A stretch of DNA of 42,305 bases from Clostridiales bacterium (GCA_022772525.1 JALFAD010000008.1:1-42305), one strand, 5' to 3'. Numbered from the stretch's first letter, positions 7,602-15,708 are shown. Translations and numbers: made by a program. Notes: a model not told the origin generated them from the sequence alone.

Positions 7602-7798
7602 AGAAGCTGTACAGCACCCTGTCCGTGGATGTGGTAAAGTTCGAGGCTCAGGACGTGATCACCGCCTCCGGCGCGGTCACCACGCAGAAACCCGCCGCCA
7701 GCGAACCCCCCTACTCCACCAGCGAACCCCCCTACTCCACCAGCGAAGCCCCCGCCACCACCGCAGAGCCATCGTATGCGCCCGACGTAACACAATAA
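7598..7798 (+). CDS. Candidate precursor peptide, Ser/Thr/Pro/Tyr-rich with tandem repeat
   Basis: A 66-residue peptide with a strong ribosome site (AAAGGAGG) whose ATG overlaps the peptidase stop. The N-terminal part, MKKLYSTLSVDVVKF then EAQDVITASG, resembles the short leader-like peptides common in Clostridia and often found near PqqD. From residue 26 on the sequence is mucin-like, with SEPPYST repeated twice and a third decayed copy SEAPATT. It contains no cysteine and, after the first 24 residues, almost no large hydrophobic residues except Tyr. There are many hydroxyl targets for the kinase or glycosyltransferases in the same operon. TASGAV is a plausible peptidase cleavage context. That it is the true substrate is inference; that it is translated is well supported by the overlap and ribosome site. 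Confidence 0.72.
   Translation: MKKLYSTLSVDVVKFEAQDVITASGAVTTQKPAASEPPYSTSEPPYSTSEAPATTAEPSYAPDVTQ
7700..7762 (+). repeat. 21-bp tandem repeat inside the precursor peptide gene
   Basis: Two identical 21-bp units (7700-7720 and 7721-7741) encode SEPPYST each, and a third, diverged unit (7742-7762) encodes SEAPATT. Perfect identity of the first two suggests a recent duplication and likely copy-number variation between strains. Confidence 0.9.
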
Positions 7799-7843
7799 CC
7801 GTCCAGCGACGAGCCCTAATTGCACGGACTTCGGAATCCACAG

Positions 7844-7871
7844 CAGGAACCGGGGGAAACCCTGGTTCCTG
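7844..7871 (+). terminator. Hairpin between peptide gene and membrane glycosyltransferase
   Basis: CAGGAACC at 7844-7851 pairs with GGTTCCTG at 7864-7871 around a short loop in which GGGG and CCC can pair too. There is no T-run, so it may be an attenuator or RNA-processing/stability element that makes the peptide more abundant than downstream proteins. Confidence 0.45.
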
Positions 7872-7920
7872 TCTGCATTACACAGACGCGGCAGCAGCCG
7901 CATGACGAAGGAGGATGCCC

Positions 7921-9255
7921 ATGACGCCGGATCACAACGTTGCCCGCCGGCGGGAACGGACACTGTGCCTGCTGATCTTGCTGGCGGGCACGATGCTGAA
8001 GCTCATCTATGCCCTGCAGGTATCCTGCTATGTTTCCCCCCACGACCTTGGCAGGCTCTCGGATTGGGTGCAGCGAACCAACGGACACCTTGGATACATC
8101 CAATATCTGTATCAATACCGGCACCTGCTTCAGACAAGCCCGGTCGGCGCCGGTCAGTTCTATCACCCGCCCCTGTTTCATCTGGTGGGCGCGGCAGTGA
8201 TGCAGCTATTCTATACCATGGGAGATCCCATCGAGCCTGTCTTTGAACTGCTCCAGATCGTCAACACCCTGTTCGCCTGCGGCATTGCCTTCGTGGGCTG
8301 GCGGATCCTGACCCATCTGGAAGTGACCGGAAAGAAGCTGGTGGTGCTCACCGCTTTTCTCAGCTTCGGCCCCACCCTGTACTGGCTGGGCACCGAACTG
8401 AATAATGACTGCCTGATGACGCTGCTCCAGGCCATGACCATCGAACAGACCATCCTGTGGGCCAAAAAGCCCCGCACGGGTGTTATCATAAAAATGGCGC
8501 TGCTGTTGGCCCTTGCCATGCTGACAAAAACCTCGGCAGTGCTCATCGCGCCGGCGATCGGCTGCGTATTCCTGTATGAATTGATTCGGAGAATCCGGCA
8601 GAAGGACGGGGTATGGCCCCTTATCGGGCAGTTCGCCCTGTTCGCGGTGATCTCCATTCCGCTGGGAACCAGTTATGTGCTGCGAAACTGGTTCCTCTTT
8701 CAGGTCCCGCCCAACTACGTCCCCAATCTGGGGCCGAATCACCCGCAATACGTTGGCTCCTGCTCCGTTCTGCGGCGGCTGGGTCTGCCGTCGATCCGCC
8801 AGCTATTCTCCGCCCGGATCCACTGGGAGGAACCGGCAAATTTCTGCAATATCTGGTGGCAGACGGCCTTAACCATGGCGCTGGACCAGGGTATTCTGGT
8901 TCTGCGCAGTACTGCCCAGAAGGTCTGCGCTGTACTGCTGATCTGGTCCTGTGCCGGGAGCACCCTTGTACTGCTGGCGGGAACTGTCCGGGCGCTTCTG
9001 AGCAAAAAAGCGTCCATCCCGGTTCGGCTGCTGCTGGGTGTGGGCTTCTGCGCGGTGTTTGGAAGTTATGTTCTGTTCTGCTTCCAGTACCCCTATTTGT
9101 GTACCATGAATTTTCGCTATATCTACAACACTTTGATCTTCCTCGCTGCCGGTTACGGTATCCGCGAGGGGGAGATGTCCATTGGCTCCCGGGCACTGGT
9201 ATGGACGCACTGTCTGCTCAGCACAGGACTCTATCTGTTATGCGCAGTTGCCTGA
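7921..9255 (+). CDS. Integral membrane glycosyltransferase, GT-C / PMT-ArnT-like
   Basis: A 444-residue protein with about ten membrane segments. Two features point to the GT39-like (PMT/ArnT) superfamily: an acidic residue in the first outside loop ([10 protein letters not shown]) and [12 protein letters not shown], matching the 'hPPL' motif. These enzymes use lipid-linked sugars to modify protein Ser/Thr or lipid on the outer face of the membrane. At 444 residues it is a little short for the family. ATG 7921 is chosen over ATG 7915 because AAGGAGG lies at 7908-7914. In context it could O-glycosylate the Ser/Thr-rich peptide after export; this is a hypothesis. Confidence 0.7.
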   Translation: MTPDHNVARRRERTLCLLILLAGTMLKLIYALQVSCYVSPHDLGRLSDWVQRTNGHLGYIQYLYQYRHLLQTSPVGAGQFYHPPLFHLVGAAVMQLFYTMGDPIEPVFELLQIVNTLFACGIAFVGWRILTHLEVTGKKLVVLTAFLSFGPTLYWLGTELNNDCLMTLLQAMTIEQTILWAKKPRTGVIIKMALLLALAMLTKTSAVLIAPAIGCVFLYELIRRIRQKDGVWPLIGQFALFAVISIPLGTSYVLRNWFLFQVPPNYVPNLGPNHPQYVGSCSVLRRLGLPSIRQLFSARIHWEEPANFCNIWWQTALTMALDQGILVLRSTAQKVCAVLLIWSCAGSTLVLLAGTVRALLSKKASIPVRLLLGVGFCAVFGSYVLFCFQYPYLCTMNFRYIYNTLIFLAAGYGIREGEMSIGSRALVWTHCLLSTGLYLLCAVA

Positions 9256-9268
9256 AAAGAGGTGTATG

Positions 9269-10018
9269 ATGAAACAAGTACTGATTATCGGCGCCGGGCC
9301 TGCGGGGCTTACCGCCGCCTATGAGCTTCTGTCCCGTTCCAAAGAATATCAGGTCACCATTTTGGAGCAGAGCGGCAGCATCGGCGGCATATCCAGAACC
9401 GTTGTTCACAACGGAAACCGGATGGACATGGGCGTACTTGTTCCCAAAATTGCCCTGGAAAACAGGACAAAACTGAAAACCGTGGGCAATATTGTTCCTG
9501 ACTGCTGGATTTATGTACAAGACCGGCAGGTAAAAATGGGGCGGCTCCAGATTTACAACAACTGGTCGCCTTACCTTGTAAAGGATTTGCAGCACACGGT
9601 GTGGCTGGGACTGGAGTATTTTGCCAACGAGGGCGATGCCCTCTGGAATCTGTCCGACGATGATTTCCGGCAAATGGCAATCGGTGAAATGCTTCAGCTT
9701 GGTCTGATCTCCGATTCCGGCACGGTGATGGATACGCACATTGAGCGGATACCCAAAGCATATCCCGCCTATTTTGATACCTACAGCCGGATTGGCGAAC
9801 TGATATCTTATCTCAACGGCATCAAAAACCTGTACTGTGTGGGCAGAAATGGTCAGCACCGCTACAACAACATGGATCATTCCATGCTCACCGCTTTTCG
9901 CGCAGCAGACTGCATCCTGACCGGGAGTGCAGATAAGTCTGCAATCTGGAATGTGAACACCGAGCAATCCTACCATGAGCATAAATGCCAAGAAACCGCT
10001 TATTGTCCGAAACGATAG
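9269..10018 (+). pseudogene. FAD-dependent oxidoreductase, internally deleted
   Basis: The N-terminus [18 protein letters not shown] and GGISRTV is an FAD-binding fold of the amine-oxidase / UDP-galactopyranose-mutase-like group. The end ([19 protein letters not shown], then WNVNTE) is the matching C-terminal FAD block. Relatives known to me are about 500 residues; here only 249 remain, and NRMDMG near residue 55 runs straight into VLVPKIAL, which belongs about 250 residues later. The usual GGHRFFSK block and the middle substrate domain are missing, in frame. The last ten residues ([10 protein letters not shown]) also look foreign. It is probably inactive. It lies 13 nt behind the membrane glycosyltransferase, in the same operon, beside transposon debris. 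Confidence 0.7.
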
Positions 10019-10083
10019 AGCTGCGGTAAATAGAATGATACTATTTCCTCGCTGCTGAATTTGTAGTTCGATGCCATTTTCAT
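10000..10083 (-). other. Short open frame in transposon debris
   Basis: A 27-residue minus-strand frame starting MKMASNYKFSSEEIVSFYLP overlaps the end of the broken oxidoreductase. It has a protein-like composition but no clear ribosome site. It is probably the remnant of a larger mobile-element gene. Confidence 0.25.
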
Positions 10084-10099
10084 CACCCGGATTTAGTAT

Positions 10100-10207
10100 C
10101 AGATAGTCCCGGTGCATACGGCCCCACCGACCAATGGGGCGGGGTTCTTCCGGCAGCGTCAGGTCTGGGATGTAGCAGTCTCCCACGCGAATGGATTTGA
10201 TGTTCAT
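10100..10207 (-). pseudogene. Truncated tnpV (transposon-encoded protein)
   Basis: The first 36 codons encode a clear TnpV N-terminus (YIPDLTLPEEP, then PIGRWGRMHRDYL) with a perfect AAAGGAGG site upstream. After RDYL the family similarity stops; a complete TnpV is about 120 residues. TnpV belongs to Clostridial mobile elements. This marks a former insertion and deletion at the end of the exporter operon. Confidence 0.75.
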
Positions 10208-10342
10208 GGTCAGTCCTCCTTTTGATTTGTACGGACATCATACCGCAGGAGGATTGTATCGTCGAATGTGCAAAGCCCCCGGTTATGCGCAAGGCAAAAC
10301 CGGGGTGCAGGCTCAGTATGTAATATCTTTGATGAAAATAAG

Positions 10343-10382
10343 AAATCCGAACCAGTTCCCGATGGGGAAGAAGTTCGGATTT
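10343..10382 (-). terminator. Terminator of tRNA-Val (minus copy)
   Basis: AAATCCGAAC (10343-10352) pairs with GTTCGGATTT (10373-10382), with an inner TTCCC/GGGGAA pairing. On the minus strand it follows the tRNA by about 8 nt. A close relative of this hairpin and its flank recurs at 21777-21819. Confidence 0.75.
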
Positions 10383-10390
10383 TTCATGTA

Positions 10391-10467
10391 TGGTGGACGA
10401 TATAGGACTCGAACCTATGACCTTCCGCACGTCAAGCGGATGCTCTAGCCAGCTGAGCTAATCGTCC
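10391..10467 (-). tRNA. tRNA-Val (anticodon GAC)
   Basis: A 77-nt tRNA read on the minus strand with encoded CCA. The acceptor stem is GGACGAT/ATCGTCC with discriminator A, the anticodon stem is TCCGC/GCGGA, and the loop TTGACGT gives anticodon GAC; the T-loop is TTCGAGT. It is identical over all 77 nt to the plus-strand gene at 21531-21607. Confidence 0.95.
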
Positions 10468-10483
10468 ATAAAGTTACCCGTTA

Positions 10484-10512
10484 AGTATACCTGAGCAACC
10501 CTCATTTGTCAA
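10484..10512 (-). promoter_or_regulatory. Promoter of tRNA-Val (minus copy)
   Basis: On the minus strand TTGACA (10507-10512) and TATACT (10484-10489) are 17 bp apart, the same hexamers and spacing as the promoter of the plus-strand tRNA-Val. Confidence 0.85.
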
Positions 10513-10613
10513 GTACTCATTTTAAAATTGGCGAAAAAAGGAAACTCCCTCTTTTCTTTTTCCGGAAAATAGGCTATAATACTCGCCGTAATGTGTCAGC
10601 TAAGGAGACTGCT

Positions 10614-12461
10614 ATGAGAATTTTATACGACAGCAAGCTTTCCCAATATAAGACCCCCTTTGGCTCCCTGACCCCCGGGCAGATGTGCAGCGTGCATATC
10701 CATATCCCTTGCGCCGTGGGCACCACGGCAGTAACGCTGCTGCTCAAATATGAGGACGGCAAGACCGGCGTCCAAGATATTTCTTTGACAAAACAGGCCG
10801 TTAAGGACGCCTATGAGGTCTGGGGCGGAGAATTTTCCATTCCCCACACCGGCCTGTACTTCTACTATTTCTATATCCACAAGCAAGGCGGCGGATTCCG
10901 GCTGTTCAAGCAGGGCGACGATACCAACATGGAGGCCGGTGATCTGTGGCAGGTCAGCTGTATCCCGGCGGACTTCCACACCCCGGACTGGGCCAGGGGC
11001 GCAACCATCTATCAGATCTTCCCCGACCGTTTTCACAAGTCCGGTGACTGCGACCTCACCGGCAAGCTGACCCCTTATACTGTCCACAAAAGCTGGAACG
11101 AGGACGTGGAGTGGAAGCCCACAGAAGACGGAAAGGTGCTGAACAACGACTTTTTCGGTGGAAATTTCAGGGGAATCACAGAAAAGCTGGACTATATCGC
11201 CAGCCTCGGCGTGAATCTCATCTATCTGAATCCCATTTCCAAGAGCTTCTCCAGCCACCGCTACGACACCGGCGACTACAAGACTCCTGACCCTATGCTG
11301 GGCACCGAGGAGGACTTTGCTGAGCTGTGCCGTCAGGCCCACAGCCGGGGCATCCGGGTGATTTTGGACGGGGTGTACTCCCACACCGGCTCCAACAGCC
11401 CCTACTTTAACCGGGAAGGCCAGTTTGACAGCGTTGGCGCCTACAATTCCAAGGAGTCCCCCTACTACAGCTGGTACACCTTCTACAACTGGCCCGACTC
11501 CTACAATTCCTGGTGGAATTTTGACACCCTGCCCACGGTGAACAAGATGGATCCGGCTTTTATTGACTATATCATCACCGGTGAGGACAGCGTGGTGGCT
11601 CACTGGCTGAAGCTGGGAGTCGATGGCTTCCGGCTGGACGTGGCGGACGAACTGCCCGACGAATTTATCCAGCTGCTGAGAAAGCGTATCAAGGGCATCA
11701 AGCCAGACGCCCTGCTGCTGGGCGAAGTCTGGGAGGACGCTTCCACCAAGGTGGCCTACGGCCGCCGCCGTACCTATTTCACCGCCGGGGAGCTGGACAG
11801 CGTCATGAACTACCCCTTCCGCACCGCCATCATCGACTACGTTCGCGGTCGGGACGGCGGGCAGGGTCTCAAGGAAGCGGTCATGTCCATTGTGGAGAAC
11901 TACCCGGCGGAGGTCGTCCAGTGCAACATGAATCTGCTGGGCACCCACGATACCCCCCGGATTCTCACCGCGCTGGTGGACGAATTTAACGGCACCCGGG
12001 AGGAAATGTCCAAGCGCCGCCTGAGCCGCCACCAGTACGACATTGCCTACGACCGGCTGCTCATGGCCTCTTTCCTGCAATACACCCTGCCTGGCAGCCC
12101 CAGCCTGTACTACGGCGACGAGGCGGGCATGGAAGGCAGCAAGGACCCCTTCAACCGCCGCCCCTACCCCTGGGGTCGGGAGAATACGGATTTCCTGAGC
12201 CACTTCCGGCGTTTGGGCCGTCTGCGGAAGGAGCACCCGGCCTTCCGCTACGGCGACATCCGCTTCTTCCAGGCGGGCGACCGGCATGTGGGCTTCACCC
12301 GCAGCTACGAAGGAAAAACCTACCGGGTCTACTGCAACCGGGACGCCGACCCCTGGGAGATTCCCGCCGGGAAGCTGATCGCGGGCTTTAATCTGCAAAT
12401 TGTGGCCCCGGACTGGCTGACCCTTGGCCCCAGAGGCTACTGCATCACGGAGGACGAATAA
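10614..12461 (+). CDS. GH13 alpha-glucan hydrolase (neopullulanase / cyclomaltodextrinase type)
   Basis: A 615-residue cytoplasmic enzyme (no signal peptide) that probably hydrolyses maltodextrins or cyclodextrins. It has an N-terminal beta-domain of about 130 residues like CBM34, then the catalytic barrel starting IYQIFPDRF. Conserved regions are DGVYSHTG (about 252), GFRLDVADE with the nucleophile Asp (about 342), GEVWED with the acid Glu (about 371), and LLGTHDTPR (about 444), so all three catalytic acids are present. ATG 10614 is chosen because AAGGAG lies at 10602-10607; a TATAAT at 10575-10580 is a likely -10 without a good -35. The small gene at 12462 follows without a gap. Confidence 0.88.
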   Translation: MRILYDSKLSQYKTPFGSLTPGQMCSVHIHIPCAVGTTAVTLLLKYEDGKTGVQDISLTKQAVKDAYEVWGGEFSIPHTGLYFYYFYIHKQGGGFRLFKQGDDTNMEAGDLWQVSCIPADFHTPDWARGATIYQIFPDRFHKSGDCDLTGKLTPYTVHKSWNEDVEWKPTEDGKVLNNDFFGGNFRGITEKLDYIASLGVNLIYLNPISKSFSSHRYDTGDYKTPDPMLGTEEDFAELCRQAHSRGIRVILDGVYSHTGSNSPYFNREGQFDSVGAYNSKESPYYSWYTFYNWPDSYNSWWNFDTLPTVNKMDPAFIDYIITGEDSVVAHWLKLGVDGFRLDVADELPDEFIQLLRKRIKGIKPDALLLGEVWEDASTKVAYGRRRTYFTAGELDSVMNYPFRTAIIDYVRGRDGGQGLKEAVMSIVENYPAEVVQCNMNLLGTHDTPRILTALVDEFNGTREEMSKRRLSRHQYDIAYDRLLMASFLQYTLPGSPSLYYGDEAGMEGSKDPFNRRPYPWGRENTDFLSHFRRLGRLRKEHPAFRYGDIRFFQAGDRHVGFTRSYEGKTYRVYCNRDADPWEIPAGKLIAGFNLQIVAPDWLTLGPRGYCITEDE

Positions 12462-12632
12462 ATGGAAGAAGAGAGATTCATTTCCGGCTACTGCCGCCAG
12501 CTGGACGCTTCCCGGATGGTGGAGGTCGTGGCGGAAAACGGCGAGATTTCCGAGGTGGACTGCTGCTACGGCAGCTGCGTCTATCAGGGCAGCTGCCTGA
12601 TTGCCAAAGAAATTGATGAAATGAATGCATGA
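12462..12632 (+). CDS. Small Cys-rich protein of unknown function
   Basis: A 56-residue protein starting MEEERFISGYCRQL, with GGAGG at 12449-12453 inside the end of the GH13 gene and a start codon touching that gene's stop. Cysteines in GYCRQ, VDCCYGSC and QGSCL could bind a metal. The spacing fits translational coupling. I do not recognise the family. Confidence 0.65.
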   Translation: MEEERFISGYCRQLDASRMVEVVAENGEISEVDCCYGSCVYQGSCLIAKEIDEMNA

Positions 12633-12650
12633 ACTCAGAACAGGCATGGT

Positions 12651-12679
12651 CGGACGGGCTGCCCTCAGCCCGCCGTCCG
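12651..12679 (+). terminator. Possible terminator after the GH13 unit
   Basis: CGGACGGGCT (12651-12660) pairs with AGCCC and GTCCG of 12667-12679, with a 3-nt bulge. There is no T-run immediately after, so it is a weak candidate. From 12680 to 12904 I see no gene. Confidence 0.4.
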
Positions 12680-12904
12680 TGTAAGCAGAAACCGGTCAGA
12701 GACGCGGCAGCTTACCCGTGTGCCAGCGTACAACCGTGATAATGGAGCCATTTGCCCGTTTTTTTCAACGTGTTTTTCCAAAATATTGCCAATTTTCATG
12801 ACCTTCATTTTTTCTAACGAAAACGTTCTCTGTTTTGATTTTTGCGGCGGGTGTCAAAAAAGAGGCGCTATTTTTGGCGCATTTTACAAATCGCGTTCAG
12901 TTTC

Positions 12905-12933
12905 TTGACAGAATCTGAATACTATGATAAATT
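12905..12933 (+). promoter_or_regulatory. Promoter of the cyclic-di-GMP gene
   Basis: A perfect TTGACA at 12905-12910 is followed after 17 bp by TAAATT (12928-12933). Transcription would start near 12940, leaving a leader of about 165 nt. Confidence 0.6.
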
Positions 12934-12939
12934 TTACAC

Positions 12940-13106
12940 TATGTAGATGTGTTTGCGGCTCTGCTGCCACAGCGGAGCCAGCTCCCCACCCGGCGGCTGG
13001 ATTTTTCTGCCGGGAGTATTTTCAATGCCCGGCACCGACGCCGGGTCTCATCGTTTGCACAGAACTCTGATTTCGACGTCGCGCGGCTGCTGCGGGGTGA
13101 TACGCC
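12940..13106 (+). promoter_or_regulatory. Structured 5' leader of the cyclic-di-GMP gene
   Basis: The leader holds a 9-bp hairpin (GGCTCTGCT with AGCGGAGCC) and then two hairpins with identical arms, CCCGGC/GCCGGG at 12989-12994/13009-13014 and at 13028-13033/13040-13045. Because the arms are the same, 13009-13014 can also pair with 13028-13033, giving alternative folds. The first is followed by GAGTATTTT. It does not match a GEMM cyclic-di-GMP riboswitch that I know. Confidence 0.4.
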
Positions 13107-15701
13107 ATGGTAACGCAAAAGAAAATACTGGTTGTCGAAGACAACGAACTGAACCGGGCTATGCTGGTGGAAATTCTGTCCGATCAGTACACAACGCTGG
13201 AGGCGGAAAACGGCCAGGTGGCTCTGGATATTCTGTGGGAGGATACGGACAGCATCGCCCTGATTCTGCTGGATGTGGTGATGCCCGTCATGGACGGCTA
13301 TACCTTTCTGGATATTGTGAAGCAGGACGCCCGGCTGTCCCTGATTCCCGTCATCATTATGACTCAGTCAAGCTCTGAGGACGCCGAGGTTACCGCCCTG
13401 TCCCACGGCGCGACGGACTTTGTACCCAAGCCCTACCGGCCTCAGGTCATCCTGCACCGCATCGCCAGCATCATCCATCTGCGGGAAACTGCCGCCATGA
13501 TCAACCAGTTCCAGTACGACCGGCTTACCCGGCTGTACAGCAAGGAGTTTTTCTTCCAGAAGGCTCAGGAAATTCTGGTGCACAACCCCGGCAAGGAATA
13601 CAACATCGTCTGCTCCAATATTGTCAATTTCAAGCTCTACAACGACACCTTCGGAATTCCCGCCGGTGACCGGCTGCTGAAGAATTTTGCCGCAGGCATT
13701 GCCGAGTATCTGGGGGAGGAGGGCGTTGCCGGACGCTACACCGCCGACCGGTTCGTGTGTCTCCAGGAGCGGGGTCTGGAAACTGCCCAGCGCGCAATCT
13801 GCGAGCGGATGCGCCGCTCTGGCACCCCGGAGGATCAGCGCAATGTGGAGGTCAAGTGGGGCATCTACGAGATTGTTGACCGGTCACTGCCCATGGAATA
13901 TATGTGCGACCGGGCCATGCTGGCAGCGGACAGCATCAAGGGCCAGTATAACCAGTCCATCGCCATCTATGACGACATTCTGCGCAGGAAGCTGCTGCGG
14001 GAGCAGAGCATCACCTCCACCATGGAGTCCGCGCTGAAGGGCAATCAGTTTACCGTGTACCTCCAGCCCAAGTACCGGGCCAGCGACAGCCGGCTGTGCG
14101 GCGCGGAGGCGCTGGTGCGGTGGATTCACCCGGAGTGGGGCTTCATGTCCCCCGGCGAGTTTATTCCCCTGTTTGAGAAAAACGGCTTTATCTCCAAGCT
14201 GGACCAGTTCGTGTGGGAGCGGACCTGCCAGCTGCTTCGGCAGTGGCAGGACAAGGGCTATCCGCCCCTTCCTGTTTCCGTCAACGTCTCCCGGGCGGAT
14301 GTGTACCAGTCCGACCTTGCGGATTTCCTCCTGAATCTGACCAAGAAATACGGCATCGACCCAAAGCTCCTCCATCTGGAGATCACCGAGAGCGCTTATA
14401 CCGAAAATTCCAAGCAGATCATCGCTACGGTGGATCAGCTGCGATCCCGAGGCTTCATCATCGAAATGGACGACTTCGGAAGCGGCTATTCCTCCCTGAA
14501 TATGCTCAGCCAGCTGCGGCTGGATGTTCTGAAGCTGGACATGAAGTTCATCCAGAACGAGACTTCCCAGAATTCGGACCGGGGCATTCTGCGGCTGATG
14601 GTGGAGATGGCACACCGCATGAACCTGAGCGTGGTAGCCGAGGGCGTGGAGACGCAGCAGCAGCTCAGCCGCCTTCAGGAAATCGGCTGCGACTACGTGC
14701 AGGGATATCTGTTTTCCAAACCCCTTCCTCAGGAAGAATATGATATTATGCTCTGCCGCTTCTCCCAGCAGCTGGATATTCCGCTGCCCTCCGTGCCGAA
14801 GCTGGTTCAGCCCCATCAGTACCTGCTGGTGGCGGAGGAGGATCCCCGCTGCCGCAAGCTCCTGCAGGAGGCCTTTGCAGAAGACTACGAGGTGATGGTG
14901 GTGGTGGACTGCGCTCAGGCGCTGGAATTTCTCGCCGGTCACGCCCAGGAGCTTTCGGCAATGATCGTCAGCAGCACCCTGCCGGAGCCGGGGGCGCCGG
15001 TGGTTGTCAGCGCCCTGCGCCGGGCTACCGCCCCGCGCCGCGTCCCCATCATGGTCATGACGCCGCCTCAGCTGGAGATGGAGGTACGGGATATGAGGCT
15101 GGATGTGGACGATATCGCCTATAAGCCCCGAGATCTGCTGTGCCTGCACTGCCTGCGGCGGCGGGTGGAGTGGATGCATACCCTCACCGCTTACCAGTCC
15201 CGGGAGCGTTCCATGGTTTCCGAAGCCTGTCAGGATTATCTGACGGGGCTGCTGAATCGCCGGGGGCTTCAGGCCGCGCTGGACTCCATGCAGAAGACGG
15301 ATTTCCCCATGGCAGTGTTCCTGTTCGACATAGACGGCCTCAAGCGGGCAAACGATCAACTTGGGCACGGTGCCGGAGACCGGATACTGAAGCATTTCGC
15401 GGATGTGCTGCGCCGGAATACCCGCAGAGGCGACATCCTTTGCCGGTACGGCGGCGACGAATTTGCTGTGATACTCAAGGGCATCCGTTCCGCTGACGCG
15501 GTGCGGCGAAAGGGCGCCGATATCTGCAATGGGATCACGCAGCTGCAATTCCCCGAGGGCTACAACGCGACCTGCTCCGGCGGTGTGGTGCTGTGCGTGG
15601 AAGCGGACGTGTACCCCAGCGTGCTCATTGAGCGGGCGGAGGAAGCGCTGGATCAGGCAAAGCGCCTGCAGAAGGGAACTTGCCTTCTGTGGGGTAATTA
15701 A
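13107..15701 (+). CDS. Two-way cyclic-di-GMP protein: REC-GGDEF*-EAL-REC*-GGDEF
   Basis: An 864-residue cytoplasmic protein with five domains. (1) Receiver, residues 1-120, with phosphorylatable Asp in LILLDVVMP. (2) Degenerate GGDEF, about 140-285; the signature is RYTADRF, so inactive. (3) EAL phosphodiesterase, about 300-545, with EAL at 334-336 and NVSR, LEITES, DDFGSGYSS, KLDMKF and AEGVET all present, so probably active. (4) Degenerate receiver, about 560-680, with Ser in place of the Asp (IVSSTLPE). (5) C-terminal GGDEF cyclase with GGDEF at 782-786 and an upstream RRGD inhibitory site, so probably active and product-inhibited. It could both make and break cyclic-di-GMP. It is transcribed alone, with a strong terminator behind it. 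Confidence 0.92.
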   Translation: MVTQKKILVVEDNELNRAMLVEILSDQYTTLEAENGQVALDILWEDTDSIALILLDVVMPVMDGYTFLDIVKQDARLSLIPVIIMTQSSSEDAEVTALSHGATDFVPKPYRPQVILHRIASIIHLRETAAMINQFQYDRLTRLYSKEFFFQKAQEILVHNPGKEYNIVCSNIVNFKLYNDTFGIPAGDRLLKNFAAGIAEYLGEEGVAGRYTADRFVCLQERGLETAQRAICERMRRSGTPEDQRNVEVKWGIYEIVDRSLPMEYMCDRAMLAADSIKGQYNQSIAIYDDILRRKLLREQSITSTMESALKGNQFTVYLQPKYRASDSRLCGAEALVRWIHPEWGFMSPGEFIPLFEKNGFISKLDQFVWERTCQLLRQWQDKGYPPLPVSVNVSRADVYQSDLADFLLNLTKKYGIDPKLLHLEITESAYTENSKQIIATVDQLRSRGFIIEMDDFGSGYSSLNMLSQLRLDVLKLDMKFIQNETSQNSDRGILRLMVEMAHRMNLSVVAEGVETQQQLSRLQEIGCDYVQGYLFSKPLPQEEYDIMLCRFSQQLDIPLPSVPKLVQPHQYLLVAEEDPRCRKLLQEAFAEDYEVMVVVDCAQALEFLAGHAQELSAMIVSSTLPEPGAPVVVSALRRATAPRRVPIMVMTPPQLEMEVRDMRLDVDDIAYKPRDLLCLHCLRRRVEWMHTLTAYQSRERSMVSEACQDYLTGLLNRRGLQAALDSMQKTDFPMAVFLFDIDGLKRANDQLGHGAGDRILKHFADVLRRNTRRGDILCRYGGDEFAVILKGIRSADAVRRKGADICNGITQLQFPEGYNATCSGGVVLCVEADVYPSVLIERAEEALDQAKRLQKGTCLLWGN

Positions 15702-15708
15702 AGAGCCT

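Noticed and set aside
4114..7798. Lasso peptide cluster
   Set aside because: PqqD, HprK-like kinase and nucleotidyltransferase fit, but no asparagine-synthetase-like cyclase or transglutaminase-like protease is present and the peptide lacks a lasso-like core.
10623..12647. A 674-codon open frame on the minus strand opposite the GH13 gene
   Set aside because: It is the antisense shadow of a high-GC gene: no ribosome site, no family resemblance, and the plus-strand gene has all GH13 motifs.
12940..13106. GEMM-type cyclic-di-GMP riboswitch before the GGDEF/EAL gene
   Set aside because: The expected conserved GEMM blocks are not visible; only GC-rich hairpins are present.
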